Source of the DNA: Deltaproteobacteria bacterium UBA2385
Lineage (GTDB): Bacteria > Myxococcota_A > UBA796 > UBA2385
Reading direction: 5' to 3'
NCBI GenBank assembly: GCA_002343455.1
Contig: DDSR01000301.1
Location: forward strand, 1 to 5,039
DNA length: 5,039 bases
Of this stretch, positions 1-5,039 are shown in pieces. The notes beneath the pieces are model-generated. The model did no database searches and was not told the origin of the DNA. It saw nothing but the letters and a program-made list of their open reading frames with translations. The translations under genes were made by a program, and so were the position numbers. The first letter of the stretch is position 1; each line of letters begins with the position of its first letter.

Positions 1-554
1 ATCGCCGCCGGGATGCGCACCGAGCCCCCGATGTCGCTGCCCAGGCCGACCGGGCTGCAGCCGGAGGAGACCAGGGCGCCTTCGCCTCCCGAGGAGCCCC
101 CGCTGGTGCGCGTCAGATCCCAGGGGTTGTTCGTGCGACCGTACACGAGGTTGTTCGTCTCCAGCCAGAGCCCGCCCTCGGGTACATTGCTGACGCCCAG
201 CGGGATGAAGCCGGCCGCCCGCAGCCGGGCGACGGTGGTGGCGTCGCTGCTCTGGCGGCTGTCCCGCCGGGAGAGGACCCCGCCGGTCTTGATCATGCCC
301 TCGACCGAGAAGAACTCCTTGATCGTGCAAGGCAGGCCCAGGAAGGGGGGCAGCGCCTCGTGAGGCTCGCGGGCGAGGCGCTCTCCGGCCGCCTTCGCCT
401 CGGCCCGCGCCAGCTCGAAGCGCTGCTCGACCAGGGCGTTGAGGAGGGGGTTGACCCGCTCGATCCGAGCGATGTGGGCGTCGATCAGCTGGAGGGGAGA
501 GAGCTCGCCCCCCCGCACCCGCCGGCTGAGCTCGACCGCCGAGGCGTCGAGCAC
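1..554 (-). CDS. Amidase signature family hydrolase (FAAH-like), N-terminal part, cut by window edge
   Basis: Partial serine amidohydrolase; 184 codons are visible and the C-terminal part lies beyond position 1. Family members hydrolyse amide bonds (fatty acid amides, aryl amides, amino-acid amides) with a Ser-cisSer-Lys triad. The triad is readable: Lys79 in LPCTIKEFF, cis-Ser154 in TSGGSSGGEGALV and nucleophile Ser178 in GSDIGGSVRIPA. The spacings of 75 and 24 residues equal those recalled for mammalian FAAH (K142, S217, S241). The N-terminus (DASAVELSRRVRGGELSP, then DAHIARIERVNPLLNALV) is the typical amidase opening helix pair. The chosen start is GTG at 554-552, placed just before the conserved SAVEL block; the frame stays open upstream but I found no other start codon there back to about 820. 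No good Shine-Dalgarno precedes it. It begins 8 nt after the stop of the upstream membrane-protein gene, suggesting translational coupling. A Gln/Asp-tRNA(Asn) amidotransferase GatA is less likely, because the SSGGEGALV and GSDIGGSVRIP wording is FAAH-like and no gatC or gatB is visible. The substrate cannot be told. Confidence 0.93.
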   Translation of the reverse strand, partial: MLDASAVELSRRVRGGELSPLQLIDAHIARIERVNPLLNALVEQRFELARAEAKAAGERLAREPHEALPPFLGLPCTIKEFFSVEGMIKTGGVLSRRDSRQSSDATTVARLRAAGFIPLGVSNVPEGGLWLETNNLVYGRTNNPWDLTRTSGGSSGGEGALVSSGCSPVGLGSDIGGSVRIPAA

Positions 555-562
555 GCTGCCGC

Positions 563-961
563 TCAGGAGGCCCCCAGGGCCATCCAGGTCGCGCCCAGGA
601 TGAGGCCCAGCGCGACCGCGCAGACGACGAGCACCGTCATCACGGGAAAGCTGGTCGGGGCGGGGGCTGGAGCGGGCGCGGGCATCGGTTCCACCGGCAC
701 GGGTCGCAGCGCCAGGCCCGGCGGCGAGGGGACCACCGGCGGCGTCGCCAGGGTCGGCTCGGCGTTGTCGGGCTCCAGCTCGAGCTCCAGCTCGCCCACG
801 CTGCTCATCGTCTCGTAGCGGGCCGTGACCGCCGCGATGAGCGCGTCCGTGGGGGCCGCGACCGTCGGCTCCTCGCTGACGTCCTCGTCGCCCTCGCCGT
901 CGGGATCGGGTAGGTCGAGGTCGTCGAAGTCGATCACGCCGCTGTTGTGGTTGTCGAACAC
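563..961 (-). CDS. Hypothetical small tail-anchored membrane protein with acidic, EF-hand-like N-terminus
   Basis: 132-residue protein that I do not recognise. Residues 3-15 (DNHNSGVIDFDDL) read like a calcium-binding EF-hand loop: D1, S5, G6, I8, D9, D12 and the following hydrophobic residue fit, while position 3 is His instead of Asp/Asn/Ser. Residues 11-31 are strongly acidic. Residues 38-52 could form a short helix and 57-63 alternate Glu/Leu. Residues 69-102 are a Pro/Ala/Val-rich linker ending in a PAPAPAPAP run. Residues 107-129 are one uninterrupted hydrophobic segment, leaving only GAS at the C-terminus. With no signal peptide, this predicts a tail-anchored inner-membrane protein with the acidic part in the cytoplasm. 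The start is GTG at 961-959; the frame is open back to a TAG at 1042-1040 without another usual start codon, and GGAG sits 5 nt upstream. The gene lies directly before the amidase with an 8-nt gap, so an operon and a membrane-recruiting role are possible, which is inference. Biased composition makes the protein call moderate rather than certain. Confidence 0.6.
   Translation of the reverse strand: MFDNHNSGVIDFDDLDLPDPDGEGDEDVSEEPTVAAPTDALIAAVTARYETMSSVGELELELEPDNAEPTLATPPVVPSPPGLALRPVPVEPMPAPAPAPAPTSFPVMTVLVVCAVALGLILGATWMALGAS
772..794. repeat. 11-bp direct repeat (two copies) inside the small membrane-protein gene
   Basis: GCTCCAGCTCG occurs at 772-782 and again at 784-794, with one base between, a unit length of 12 bp. 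On the minus strand it encodes the alternating Leu/Glu run at residues 57-63. Because the period is a multiple of three, expansion or contraction would keep the frame. It is probably a slippage-type low-complexity tract and not a functional site. Confidence 0.6.
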
Positions 962-966
962 GGGGG

Positions 967-970
967 CTCC
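967..970 (-). promoter_or_regulatory. Ribosome binding site of the small membrane-protein gene
   Basis: On the minus strand GGAG is followed by five C residues and then the GTG at 961-959. The 5-nt spacing is normal and supports choosing this GTG, the only usual start codon before the coding stretch in this frame. Confidence 0.5.
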
Positions 971-1028
971 GAGCCCTCGGCGAGCACCGAGGCGAAGCCT
1001 GATGGTGACCCGCCGCGCTCCCTCTCGC

Positions 1029-1075
1029 TCGGGGTGTGACTAGCTAGTGCCTGGCACTAGCTAGTCACACCCCGA
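1029..1075. repeat. Perfect 23-bp inverted repeat (long palindrome) with a single central base
   Basis: The arms at 1029-1051 and 1053-1075 are exact reverse complements around T1052; pairing stops at 1028/1076. Each arm reads TCGGGGTGTG then ACTAGCTAGTGCC in the outer-to-inner direction and contains the smaller palindrome ACTAGCTAGT. Four CTAG tetranucleotides (1040, 1044, 1057 and 1061) fall within 25 bp, and I noticed none elsewhere in the window. As RNA it would fold into a 22-bp stem with a CTG loop, in the leader of whichever gene is transcribed across it. It lies between divergent genes and no T-run follows on either strand, so it does not look like an ordinary terminator. Candidates are a dispersed palindromic repeat (REP or small MITE-like), a dimeric regulator operator, or a leader hairpin. 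The sequence alone does not choose between these. Confidence 0.95.
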
Positions 1076-1095
1076 CGTGCCCGACGGCGCCAATC

Positions 1096-1099
1096 GGAG
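1096..1099 (+). promoter_or_regulatory. Probable weak ribosome binding site of mutS2
   Basis: GGAG at 1096-1099 lies 12 nt before the ATG at 1112. This spacing is longer than ideal, so initiation may be modest. The ATG is still the best start because the protein opens with the expected MutS2 N-terminal pattern (SLTVLDWPVVLEAL). Confidence 0.35.
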
Positions 1100-1111
1100 T
1101 ATCGGCCGCGC

Positions 1112-3475
1112 ATGGAGCTCCAGCAGCGATCCCTGACCGTCCTGGACTGGCCCGTCGTGCTGGAGGCCCTGGCACGCCACGCGCGCACCCTCCGAGGCGC
1201 CTCCCTGGCCCGTCAGACCGACCTGGCCGTCGACGCCGAGCAGGTTCGCGAGCGCTACGAGGCCGTCGCCGAGGTCGACACCCTGCTCGCCGAGGGCGAG
1301 CCCCTGCCCATCGGCGCCGTCTCCGAGATCGAGCCCGAGCTGCGGCGGGCCGAGCGCGGCGGGGTCCTCGACGGCGGCGAGCTGCGGGCCGTCGGCTCCT
1401 GCCTGCTCGCCCTGGCCCACCTGCGCGTCTTCGTCGAGGAGCGCGCCGCCCGCCTGCCTCGTCTGCACCGCCTCGCCAGCCCGATCGAGGTCGACGCCGA
1501 GCTGTCCGGCCTGCTCGCCCGCAGCTTCGACGACGAGGGCCGCCTCAGCGAGCGCGAGTACCCCGAGCTGGGCGAGCTGCGCCGCAACGCCGAGGCGCTG
1601 GAGGCCCGCATCCAGCGCGTGCTCCAGGACATCCTCGGCTCCGAGGAGATGGCCTCCTCCCTCCAGGACCGCTTCGTCACCCAGCGCGAGGGCCGCTTCG
1701 TCATCCCCGTGCGGGCCGAGAAGCGTAAGGGTCTGGGCATCGTCCACGGCCGCAGCCAGTCCGGCGAGACCGTCTTCGTCGAGCCCGCCGCCGTCGTCGA
1801 GCTGCACAACGAGCGCAACCTGCTCCTGGCCGACCTGCGCCGCCTCGAAGAGCGCATCCTCGCCACCCTCTCCCGGTTCGTCGGCCGCCTCTCCGCGCCG
1901 GTGCTGCGCTCGCTCGACGCCGCCGCCGAGCTCGACCTCGCCGTCGCCCGCGCCGGCCTGGGCGCCTCCTGGCGCGGGGTCCACCCCAAGGTCGGCGGGC
2001 AGGGCCACATCGATCTGCGCGCCGCCCGCCACCCCGTGCTCGTCCTGCGCGGCCTCGACGTCGTCGCCAACGACCTGCTGCTCGACGCCGAGCACCCCGG
2101 CCTCGTCCTCTCCGGGCCCAACGCCGGCGGCAAGACCGTCGCGCTCAAGACCCTGGGCCTCTGCGCCCTCCTCACCCGCACCGGCGTCCCGCTGCCCGCC
2201 GCCGAGGGCAGCCGCGTCGACCTCTTCGACCCCGTCGTGGCCGACATCGGCGACGCCCAGACCGTCGAGGGCGACCTCTCGACCTTCTCCGGCCACGTCG
2301 CCATCCTGGCCGAGCTGCTCACCCTCGCCGCCCGGCCTCGCCCCTGGCCCGCCCTGGTCCTGCTCGACGAGGTCGGCATGGGCACCGACCCCGCCCAGGG
2401 CGCCGCCCTCGCCCGCGCCGTCCTGGAGTCCCTGGTCGACTGCGGGGCCCGCGTCGCCGCCACAACCCACTTCCTCCAGCTCAAGGCCCTCGCCGCCGTC
2501 GACCGCCGCTTCCAGGTCGCCGCCGTCGCCTTCGAGCAGGGCCGCCCCACCTGGCGCGTCCTCTACGGCGCGGCCGGCGAGTCCCACGCCCTGGAGATCG
2601 CCCGCCGCATGGCCCTGCCCGGCCCTGTCCTCGATCGCGCCCAGGCCCTGCTCTCCAGCTCCGAGCGCGATCTGGGCGAGCTGCTCGGCCGCCTGGAAGA
2701 GGAGCGCGCCAGCCTCTCCGCGCGGCGCGAGGAGCTCGACCGCCTCGAAGCCGAGGCCCTCTCACGCCAGCAGGCGCTCGGTCGGCGCGAGCAGGCCCTG
2801 GAGAGCCGCCGGCTGGACCTGGAGCGGCGGGTCAGCGAGGGCTTCCAGGCCCGAATGCGCAAGCAGGAGGACCACGTCAAGCAGCTCGTCGCCGCCTTGC
2901 AGCACGACCCGGACCTGCGGCTGGCCGGCCGCACCCTGGAGTCGGTGCGTGAGGCCATGCGCCAGGCCCGCGTGCCCGAGCCCGTCCAGCCCACCGCCCC
3001 GCCGCCGGCCACCCTGGAGGTCGGGCAGACCGTCATCGTGCGCGCCCTGAAGCAGAAGGGCCGGGTCCTGCGGCTGCTGGGGGCCGATCGGGTCGAGGTC
3101 GAGGTCGGCCGGATGCGGATGAAGCTCTCGCGGGAGGAGCTGGAGGGCACCCGGGGTGAGGTGTTCGTCGCCCCGCCGCCTCCGCCGCCCCCGCCCGAGC
3201 CCGTCCGCGCCCCCGACGGCCTGCGCATCGCCGCCAACACCTGCGATCTGCGCGGCCTGCGCGTCGAGGAGGCCTTCGACCGCCTCGACCAGTTCCTGGC
3301 CAGCCTGCAAGGCGCGGGCTTCCTGCGGGGCTTCCTGCTGCACGGCCACGGCACCGGGGTGCTGAAGACCGCGCTGCGCGCCGAGCTGCCCCGGCGGAAG
3401 GAGATCAAGAAGTGGCGCCCGGCGGGCGTCGACGAGGGCGGGGACGCCTACACGGTGGTCGAGCTGCGGGGTTGA
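1112..3475 (+). CDS. mutS2: Endonuclease MutS2 / ribosome-collision factor (MutS2 family)
   Basis: 787-residue cytoplasmic ATPase, complete and of normal family length. It lacks the MutS mismatch-recognition domain and starts directly with the helical clamp/lever region. Residues 196-225 carry the MutS2 core (FVIPV, then GIVHGRSQSGETVFVEP). The ABC-type ATPase follows: Walker A GPNAGGKT 335-342, signature DLSTFSGH 388-395, Walker B LVLLDE 415-420 with D419 and E420, and the switch His453 in ATTHF. About 505-595 is a charged coiled coil. About 637-680 (LEVGQTVIVRAL to KLSREELEG) is the small beta/KOW-like domain. Eight prolines at 688-695 form a hinge, and the Smr domain spans about 709-785 with CDLRG at 711-715 and HGHGTG at 744-749. 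Known family roles are suppression of homologous recombination through Smr nuclease activity (Helicobacter, Thermus) and, in Bacillus, splitting of collided ribosomes (RqcU); which applies here is unknown. It is apparently monocistronic, divergent from the membrane-protein/amidase pair. No frameshift or missing ATPase residue was seen. Confidence 0.97.
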   Translation: MELQQRSLTVLDWPVVLEALARHARTLRGASLARQTDLAVDAEQVRERYEAVAEVDTLLAEGEPLPIGAVSEIEPELRRAERGGVLDGGELRAVGSCLLALAHLRVFVEERAARLPRLHRLASPIEVDAELSGLLARSFDDEGRLSEREYPELGELRRNAEALEARIQRVLQDILGSEEMASSLQDRFVTQREGRFVIPVRAEKRKGLGIVHGRSQSGETVFVEPAAVVELHNERNLLLADLRRLEERILATLSRFVGRLSAPVLRSLDAAAELDLAVARAGLGASWRGVHPKVGGQGHIDLRAARHPVLVLRGLDVVANDLLLDAEHPGLVLSGPNAGGKTVALKTLGLCALLTRTGVPLPAAEGSRVDLFDPVVADIGDAQTVEGDLSTFSGHVAILAELLTLAARPRPWPALVLLDEVGMGTDPAQGAALARAVLESLVDCGARVAATTHFLQLKALAAVDRRFQVAAVAFEQGRPTWRVLYGAAGESHALEIARRMALPGPVLDRAQALLSSSERDLGELLGRLEEERASLSARREELDRLEAEALSRQQALGRREQALESRRLDLERRVSEGFQARMRKQEDHVKQLVAALQHDPDLRLAGRTLESVREAMRQARVPEPVQPTAPPPATLEVGQTVIVRALKQKGRVLRLLGADRVEVEVGRMRMKLSREELEGTRGEVFVAPPPPPPPPEPVRAPDGLRIAANTCDLRGLRVEEAFDRLDQFLASLQGAGFLRGFLLHGHGTGVLKTALRAELPRRKEIKKWRPAGVDEGGDAYTVVELRG

Positions 3476-3487
3476 GGGCCCGAGAGC
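3476..3487. other. 12-bp gap between convergent genes without a visible terminator
   Basis: The mutS2 stop (3473-3475) and the oxidoreductase stop (complement of 3488-3490) are only 12 bp apart. I see no stem-loop with a T-run in the gap or in the adjoining gene ends, so each transcript probably extends into the other gene unless termination is Rho-dependent. Confidence 0.6.
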
Positions 3488-4936
3488 CTACCCCCCCACC
3501 CCAAACTCCTCACACGGCACCCCCGGCGCGTGCGCGAGGTGCAGCTTGCCCTGCAGATCCCTCAACGCCGTGCGGATCCCCTCCTCCACCACCGGGTGGT
3601 AGAAGGGCATCTGCAGCGCCTCGCCCACGGTCATCCGCGACTGCACCGCCCAGGCCAGCAGGTGCGCGGTGTGCTCCACCCGCGGCCCGACCATCTGGGC
3701 CCCCAACAGCAGGCCCGTCCCCGCCTGACCCGCGATGCGGACCATCCCGCGGTGCTCGTTCATGACCCGGGCCCGCCCCTGGTCGCCGTAGTCGACGGTG
3801 CCGACGCGGGACTCGGCGCAGTTCATCTCCGGCCAGGAGGTGCCGACGGAGGCTACCTGGGGGTCGGTGAACATGATGGACAGCGGCGTCTTGCGCGGCT
3901 CGGCGGCGACCCGGGGCCAGGTGGCGGCGTTGGTGCCGGCCATGCGGCCCTCGTCGGCGGCCTCGTGCAGGATGGGGCGGTGCCCGGAGACGTCGCCGGC
4001 GACGAAGATGTGGGTGTCACCGACCTGGTTGGTGTAGGGGTTGACATCGGGGCGGCCGCGCTCGTCCAGGGGCACGCCCGCCTGCTGCAGGTCCAGGCCC
4101 TCCCAGTTCGGCGAGCGCCCGGCGCCCATCAGGACCTTCTCGAAGACCTCCTCCCGCGGGATCCCGTCCTCGCCCTTGAAGCGCACGCGCACGCCCTCCT
4201 CGCCCTCTTCTACGGAGAGCAGCTCGTGCTCCAGGTGCAGATCCAGCTCGGACTTCAGGATGCGGGCGGCCTCGGCGTTGACCTGGCGGCTCTTGATGAA
4301 GGCGATCTGCCCTCCGATGCTGAGGATGGTGGTGCGCACGCCGAGGCGGTGCATGGCCTGGCCGAGCTCCAGCCCGATGACCCCGGCGCCGACCACCAGC
4401 AGGGACTTCGGCAGGTCGGGCAGCTCGAAGAGCTGGTCGGTAGTCAGCAGGGTGGGCTCGCTGAGGACCCGCCAGGGCGGAGGCACGAAGGGGCGGCTGC
4501 CGGTGGCGATGACGAAGGCGCGTGCGTCCAGCAGGCTCTCGCTGCCGTCGACGTGGCGGAGGGCGAGGCGGTTGGGCCCGGTGAAGCGAGCGCGTGCCGA
4601 GACGAGGACCCCGTCCTGGCGCAGCTCGTCGATGGCCTTGACGACGAAGCCGGCGAAGCGGTCGCGCTCGGCCTGCACCCGGCGCATCACGGCGGGGCCG
4701 TCGACCTGGACCTGGGTCTCCACCCCGAAGACCCCGGCGTGGCGGGCGTGCCAGGCGGCGTCGGCCGCGCTGATGAGCAGCTTGCTGGGCATGCAGCCGA
4801 CGCGGGCGCAGGTGGTGCCGTAGGGGCCCGGGTCGATCAGGGCGACCGAGGCTCCGCGGCTGGCGGCCGCGCGGCGGGCGCTGAGGCCGGCGGTGCCGGC
4901 GCCGATGATGGCTACATCTACTTTGGGGTTGGACAT
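3488..4936 (-). CDS. lpd: Dihydrolipoyl dehydrogenase-type FAD/NAD(P) disulfide oxidoreductase
   Basis: 482-residue flavoprotein, close to the usual 460-480. The family reoxidises dihydrolipoamide of 2-oxoacid dehydrogenase or glycine cleavage complexes with NAD+. Seen: FAD-binding GAGTAG 12-17 with D35 at the end of the second strand; redox-active pair C43/C48 in GTTCARVGCMPSK; ATGSRP 144-149; NAD(P) Rossmann GAGVIG 183-188; second FAD motif with G314-D315 followed by ILHEAADEGRMAG; dimerisation domain with the catalytic dyad H447/E452 (FYHPVVEEG). All catalytic parts are intact. The TTCARVGCMPSK wording, instead of the classical GGTCLNVGCIPSK, marks a side branch of Lpd that includes Pseudomonas Lpd3-like proteins (from memory), whose physiological partner is less clear. 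The second Rossmann strand ends TTILS without the acidic residue typical of NAD+ enzymes. The start is ATG 4936-4934 because AGGAG lies 5 nt upstream; a longer reading frame adds 33 residues of non-homologous sequence. No E1/E2 genes are in view. Mercuric reductase is unlikely: there is no N-terminal heavy-metal domain and no C-terminal Cys pair. Confidence 0.9.
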   Translation of the reverse strand: MSNPKVDVAIIGAGTAGLSARRAAASRGASVALIDPGPYGTTCARVGCMPSKLLISAADAAWHARHAGVFGVETQVQVDGPAVMRRVQAERDRFAGFVVKAIDELRQDGVLVSARARFTGPNRLALRHVDGSESLLDARAFVIATGSRPFVPPPWRVLSEPTLLTTDQLFELPDLPKSLLVVGAGVIGLELGQAMHRLGVRTTILSIGGQIAFIKSRQVNAEAARILKSELDLHLEHELLSVEEGEEGVRVRFKGEDGIPREEVFEKVLMGAGRSPNWEGLDLQQAGVPLDERGRPDVNPYTNQVGDTHIFVAGDVSGHRPILHEAADEGRMAGTNAATWPRVAAEPRKTPLSIMFTDPQVASVGTSWPEMNCAESRVGTVDYGDQGRARVMNEHRGMVRIAGQAGTGLLLGAQMVGPRVEHTAHLLAWAVQSRMTVGEALQMPFYHPVVEEGIRTALRDLQGKLHLAHAPGVPCEEFGVGG

Positions 4937-4941
4937 GATCG

Positions 4942-4946
4942 CTCCT
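4942..4946 (-). promoter_or_regulatory. Strong ribosome binding site fixing the start of the oxidoreductase
   Basis: AGGAG on the minus strand, separated from the ATG at 4936-4934 by five bases (CGATC). It decides the start: the protein then begins MSNPKVDVAIIGAG, exactly where the FAD-binding beta strand is expected. Confidence 0.85.
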
Positions 4947-5022
4947 GCCTGGCTCCGTATCGCGGGTGAACGCCCCCGGTCGGGGCTGAGGGTCCCTGCA
5001 TTTTCGGCTACCGTGCCTCCAC

Positions 5023-5028
5023 AAGGAG
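5023..5028 (+). promoter_or_regulatory. Ribosome binding site of the gene entering at the right edge
   Basis: AAGGAG followed by five bases (CGCCC) and ATG at 5034-5036. Motif and spacing are both ideal, arguing that a real plus-strand gene begins here. Confidence 0.75.
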
Positions 5029-5033
5029 CGCCC

Positions 5034-5039
5034 ATGACC
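5034..5039 (+). CDS. Start of an unidentified gene, cut by the window edge
   Basis: Only the first two codons (Met-Thr) are visible. The call rests on the ideal AAGGAG-5 nt-ATG arrangement and the position divergent to the oxidoreductase gene. Nothing can be said about the product. Confidence 0.6.

Larger units (their letters stand above)
962..1111. promoter_or_regulatory. Divergent intergenic region between the amidase operon and mutS2
   Basis: 150 bp separate the GTG of the minus-strand gene from the ATG of mutS2, so promoters for both directions should lie here. I could not identify a convincing -35/-10 pair on either strand. The only AT-richer segment is the CTAG-rich arms of the palindrome at 1029-1075, which stands roughly midway: its centre is 91 nt from the minus-strand start codon and 60 nt from the mutS2 ATG. 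A shared operator or a promoter overlapping the palindrome is possible, but is inference from position alone. Confidence 0.4.
4937..5033. promoter_or_regulatory. Divergent intergenic region upstream of the oxidoreductase
   Basis: 97 bp between the oxidoreductase ATG and the ATG of the gene entering at the right edge. It must hold the promoters of both unless the leaders overlap. The most AT-rich spot is around 4998-5007 (TGCATTTTCG). I could not pair this with a credible -35/-10 on either strand and saw no long inverted repeat. Confidence 0.4.

Noticed and set aside
13..818. Plus-strand open frames opposite the amidase and the small membrane-protein gene
   Set aside because: The minus strand carries the amidase catalytic motifs. 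The plus-strand products are Arg/Pro/Ser-rich and have no plausible initiation signals.
1029..1075. Rho-independent terminator reading of the palindrome
   Set aside because: No T-run follows on either strand, and the element sits between divergent start codons, where there is no gene end to terminate.
1061..2587. A 508-codon open frame antisense to mutS2, with a Gly/Ala/Asp-rich product
   Set aside because: It lies entirely opposite a protein with all MutS2 motifs. Long antisense frames are expected with extreme GC at third codon positions. Its product is low-complexity with no recognisable domain.
3473..3510. Possible hairpin at the mutS2/oxidoreductase junction
   Set aside because: Only short, imperfect G/C pairings can be drawn, and there is no T-run, so it is not distinguishable from background in such GC-rich DNA.
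3530..4969. A 479-codon open frame antisense to the oxidoreductase
   Set aside because: Same artefact: it mirrors the codons of a gene with a complete set of FAD, disulfide and NAD motifs, and its product is His/Gly/Ala/Val-rich without a domain.
4937..5033. Sigma-70-like promoters for the oxidoreductase and the right-edge gene
   Set aside because: A TTGTGG with 17-nt spacing on the minus strand leads only to ATGCAG, too poor a -10. No plus-strand pair was better.
4937..5035. A 33-residue N-terminal extension of the oxidoreductase to a start at 5035
   Set aside because: The extension has no FAD-domain homology and no Shine-Dalgarno. The internal ATG at 4936 has AGGAG at 5 nt and puts the Rossmann strand at the expected place.

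Overview
The window is uniformly very GC-rich, with G or C at most third codon positions. It has the look of a high-GC bacterium. The small Pro/Ala-rich, acidic membrane protein and the general gene style would fit a Myxococcota/Deltaproteobacteria-type chromosome, but that assignment is inference: no RNA gene or other lineage marker is present.

Layout from left to right. (1) Positions 1-554, minus strand: the N-terminal 184 codons of an amidase-signature hydrolase that runs off the left edge. All three catalytic residues are visible with the spacing of the fatty-acid-amide-hydrolase branch. (2) Positions 563-961, minus: a small unrecognised protein with an EF-hand-like N-terminal loop, an acidic stretch, a Pro/Ala linker and one C-terminal membrane helix. 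It ends 8 nt before the amidase start, so the two probably form one transcription unit. (3) Positions 962-1111: a divergent intergenic region dominated by a perfect 23-bp inverted repeat (1029-1075) with four CTAG tetranucleotides. (4) Positions 1112-3475, plus: a complete MutS2 with MutS-type ATPase, coiled coil, linker domain and C-terminal Smr domain. (5) Positions 3488-4936, minus: a complete FAD/NAD(P) disulfide oxidoreductase of dihydrolipoyl-dehydrogenase type, convergent with mutS2 and only 12 nt from it. (6) Positions 4937-5033: a short divergent intergenic region. A strong ribosome binding site and the ATG of another plus-strand gene lie at the right edge.

The genes do not form one pathway. 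MutS2 acts in DNA recombination control and/or rescue of collided ribosomes. The oxidoreductase belongs to central or redox metabolism, with no 2-oxoacid dehydrogenase partner in view. The amidase and its membrane-protein neighbour are the only plausible functional pair. I see no clear new defence or mobile system. The items most worth a second look are the long CTAG-rich palindrome and the tail-anchored protein placed before the amidase.
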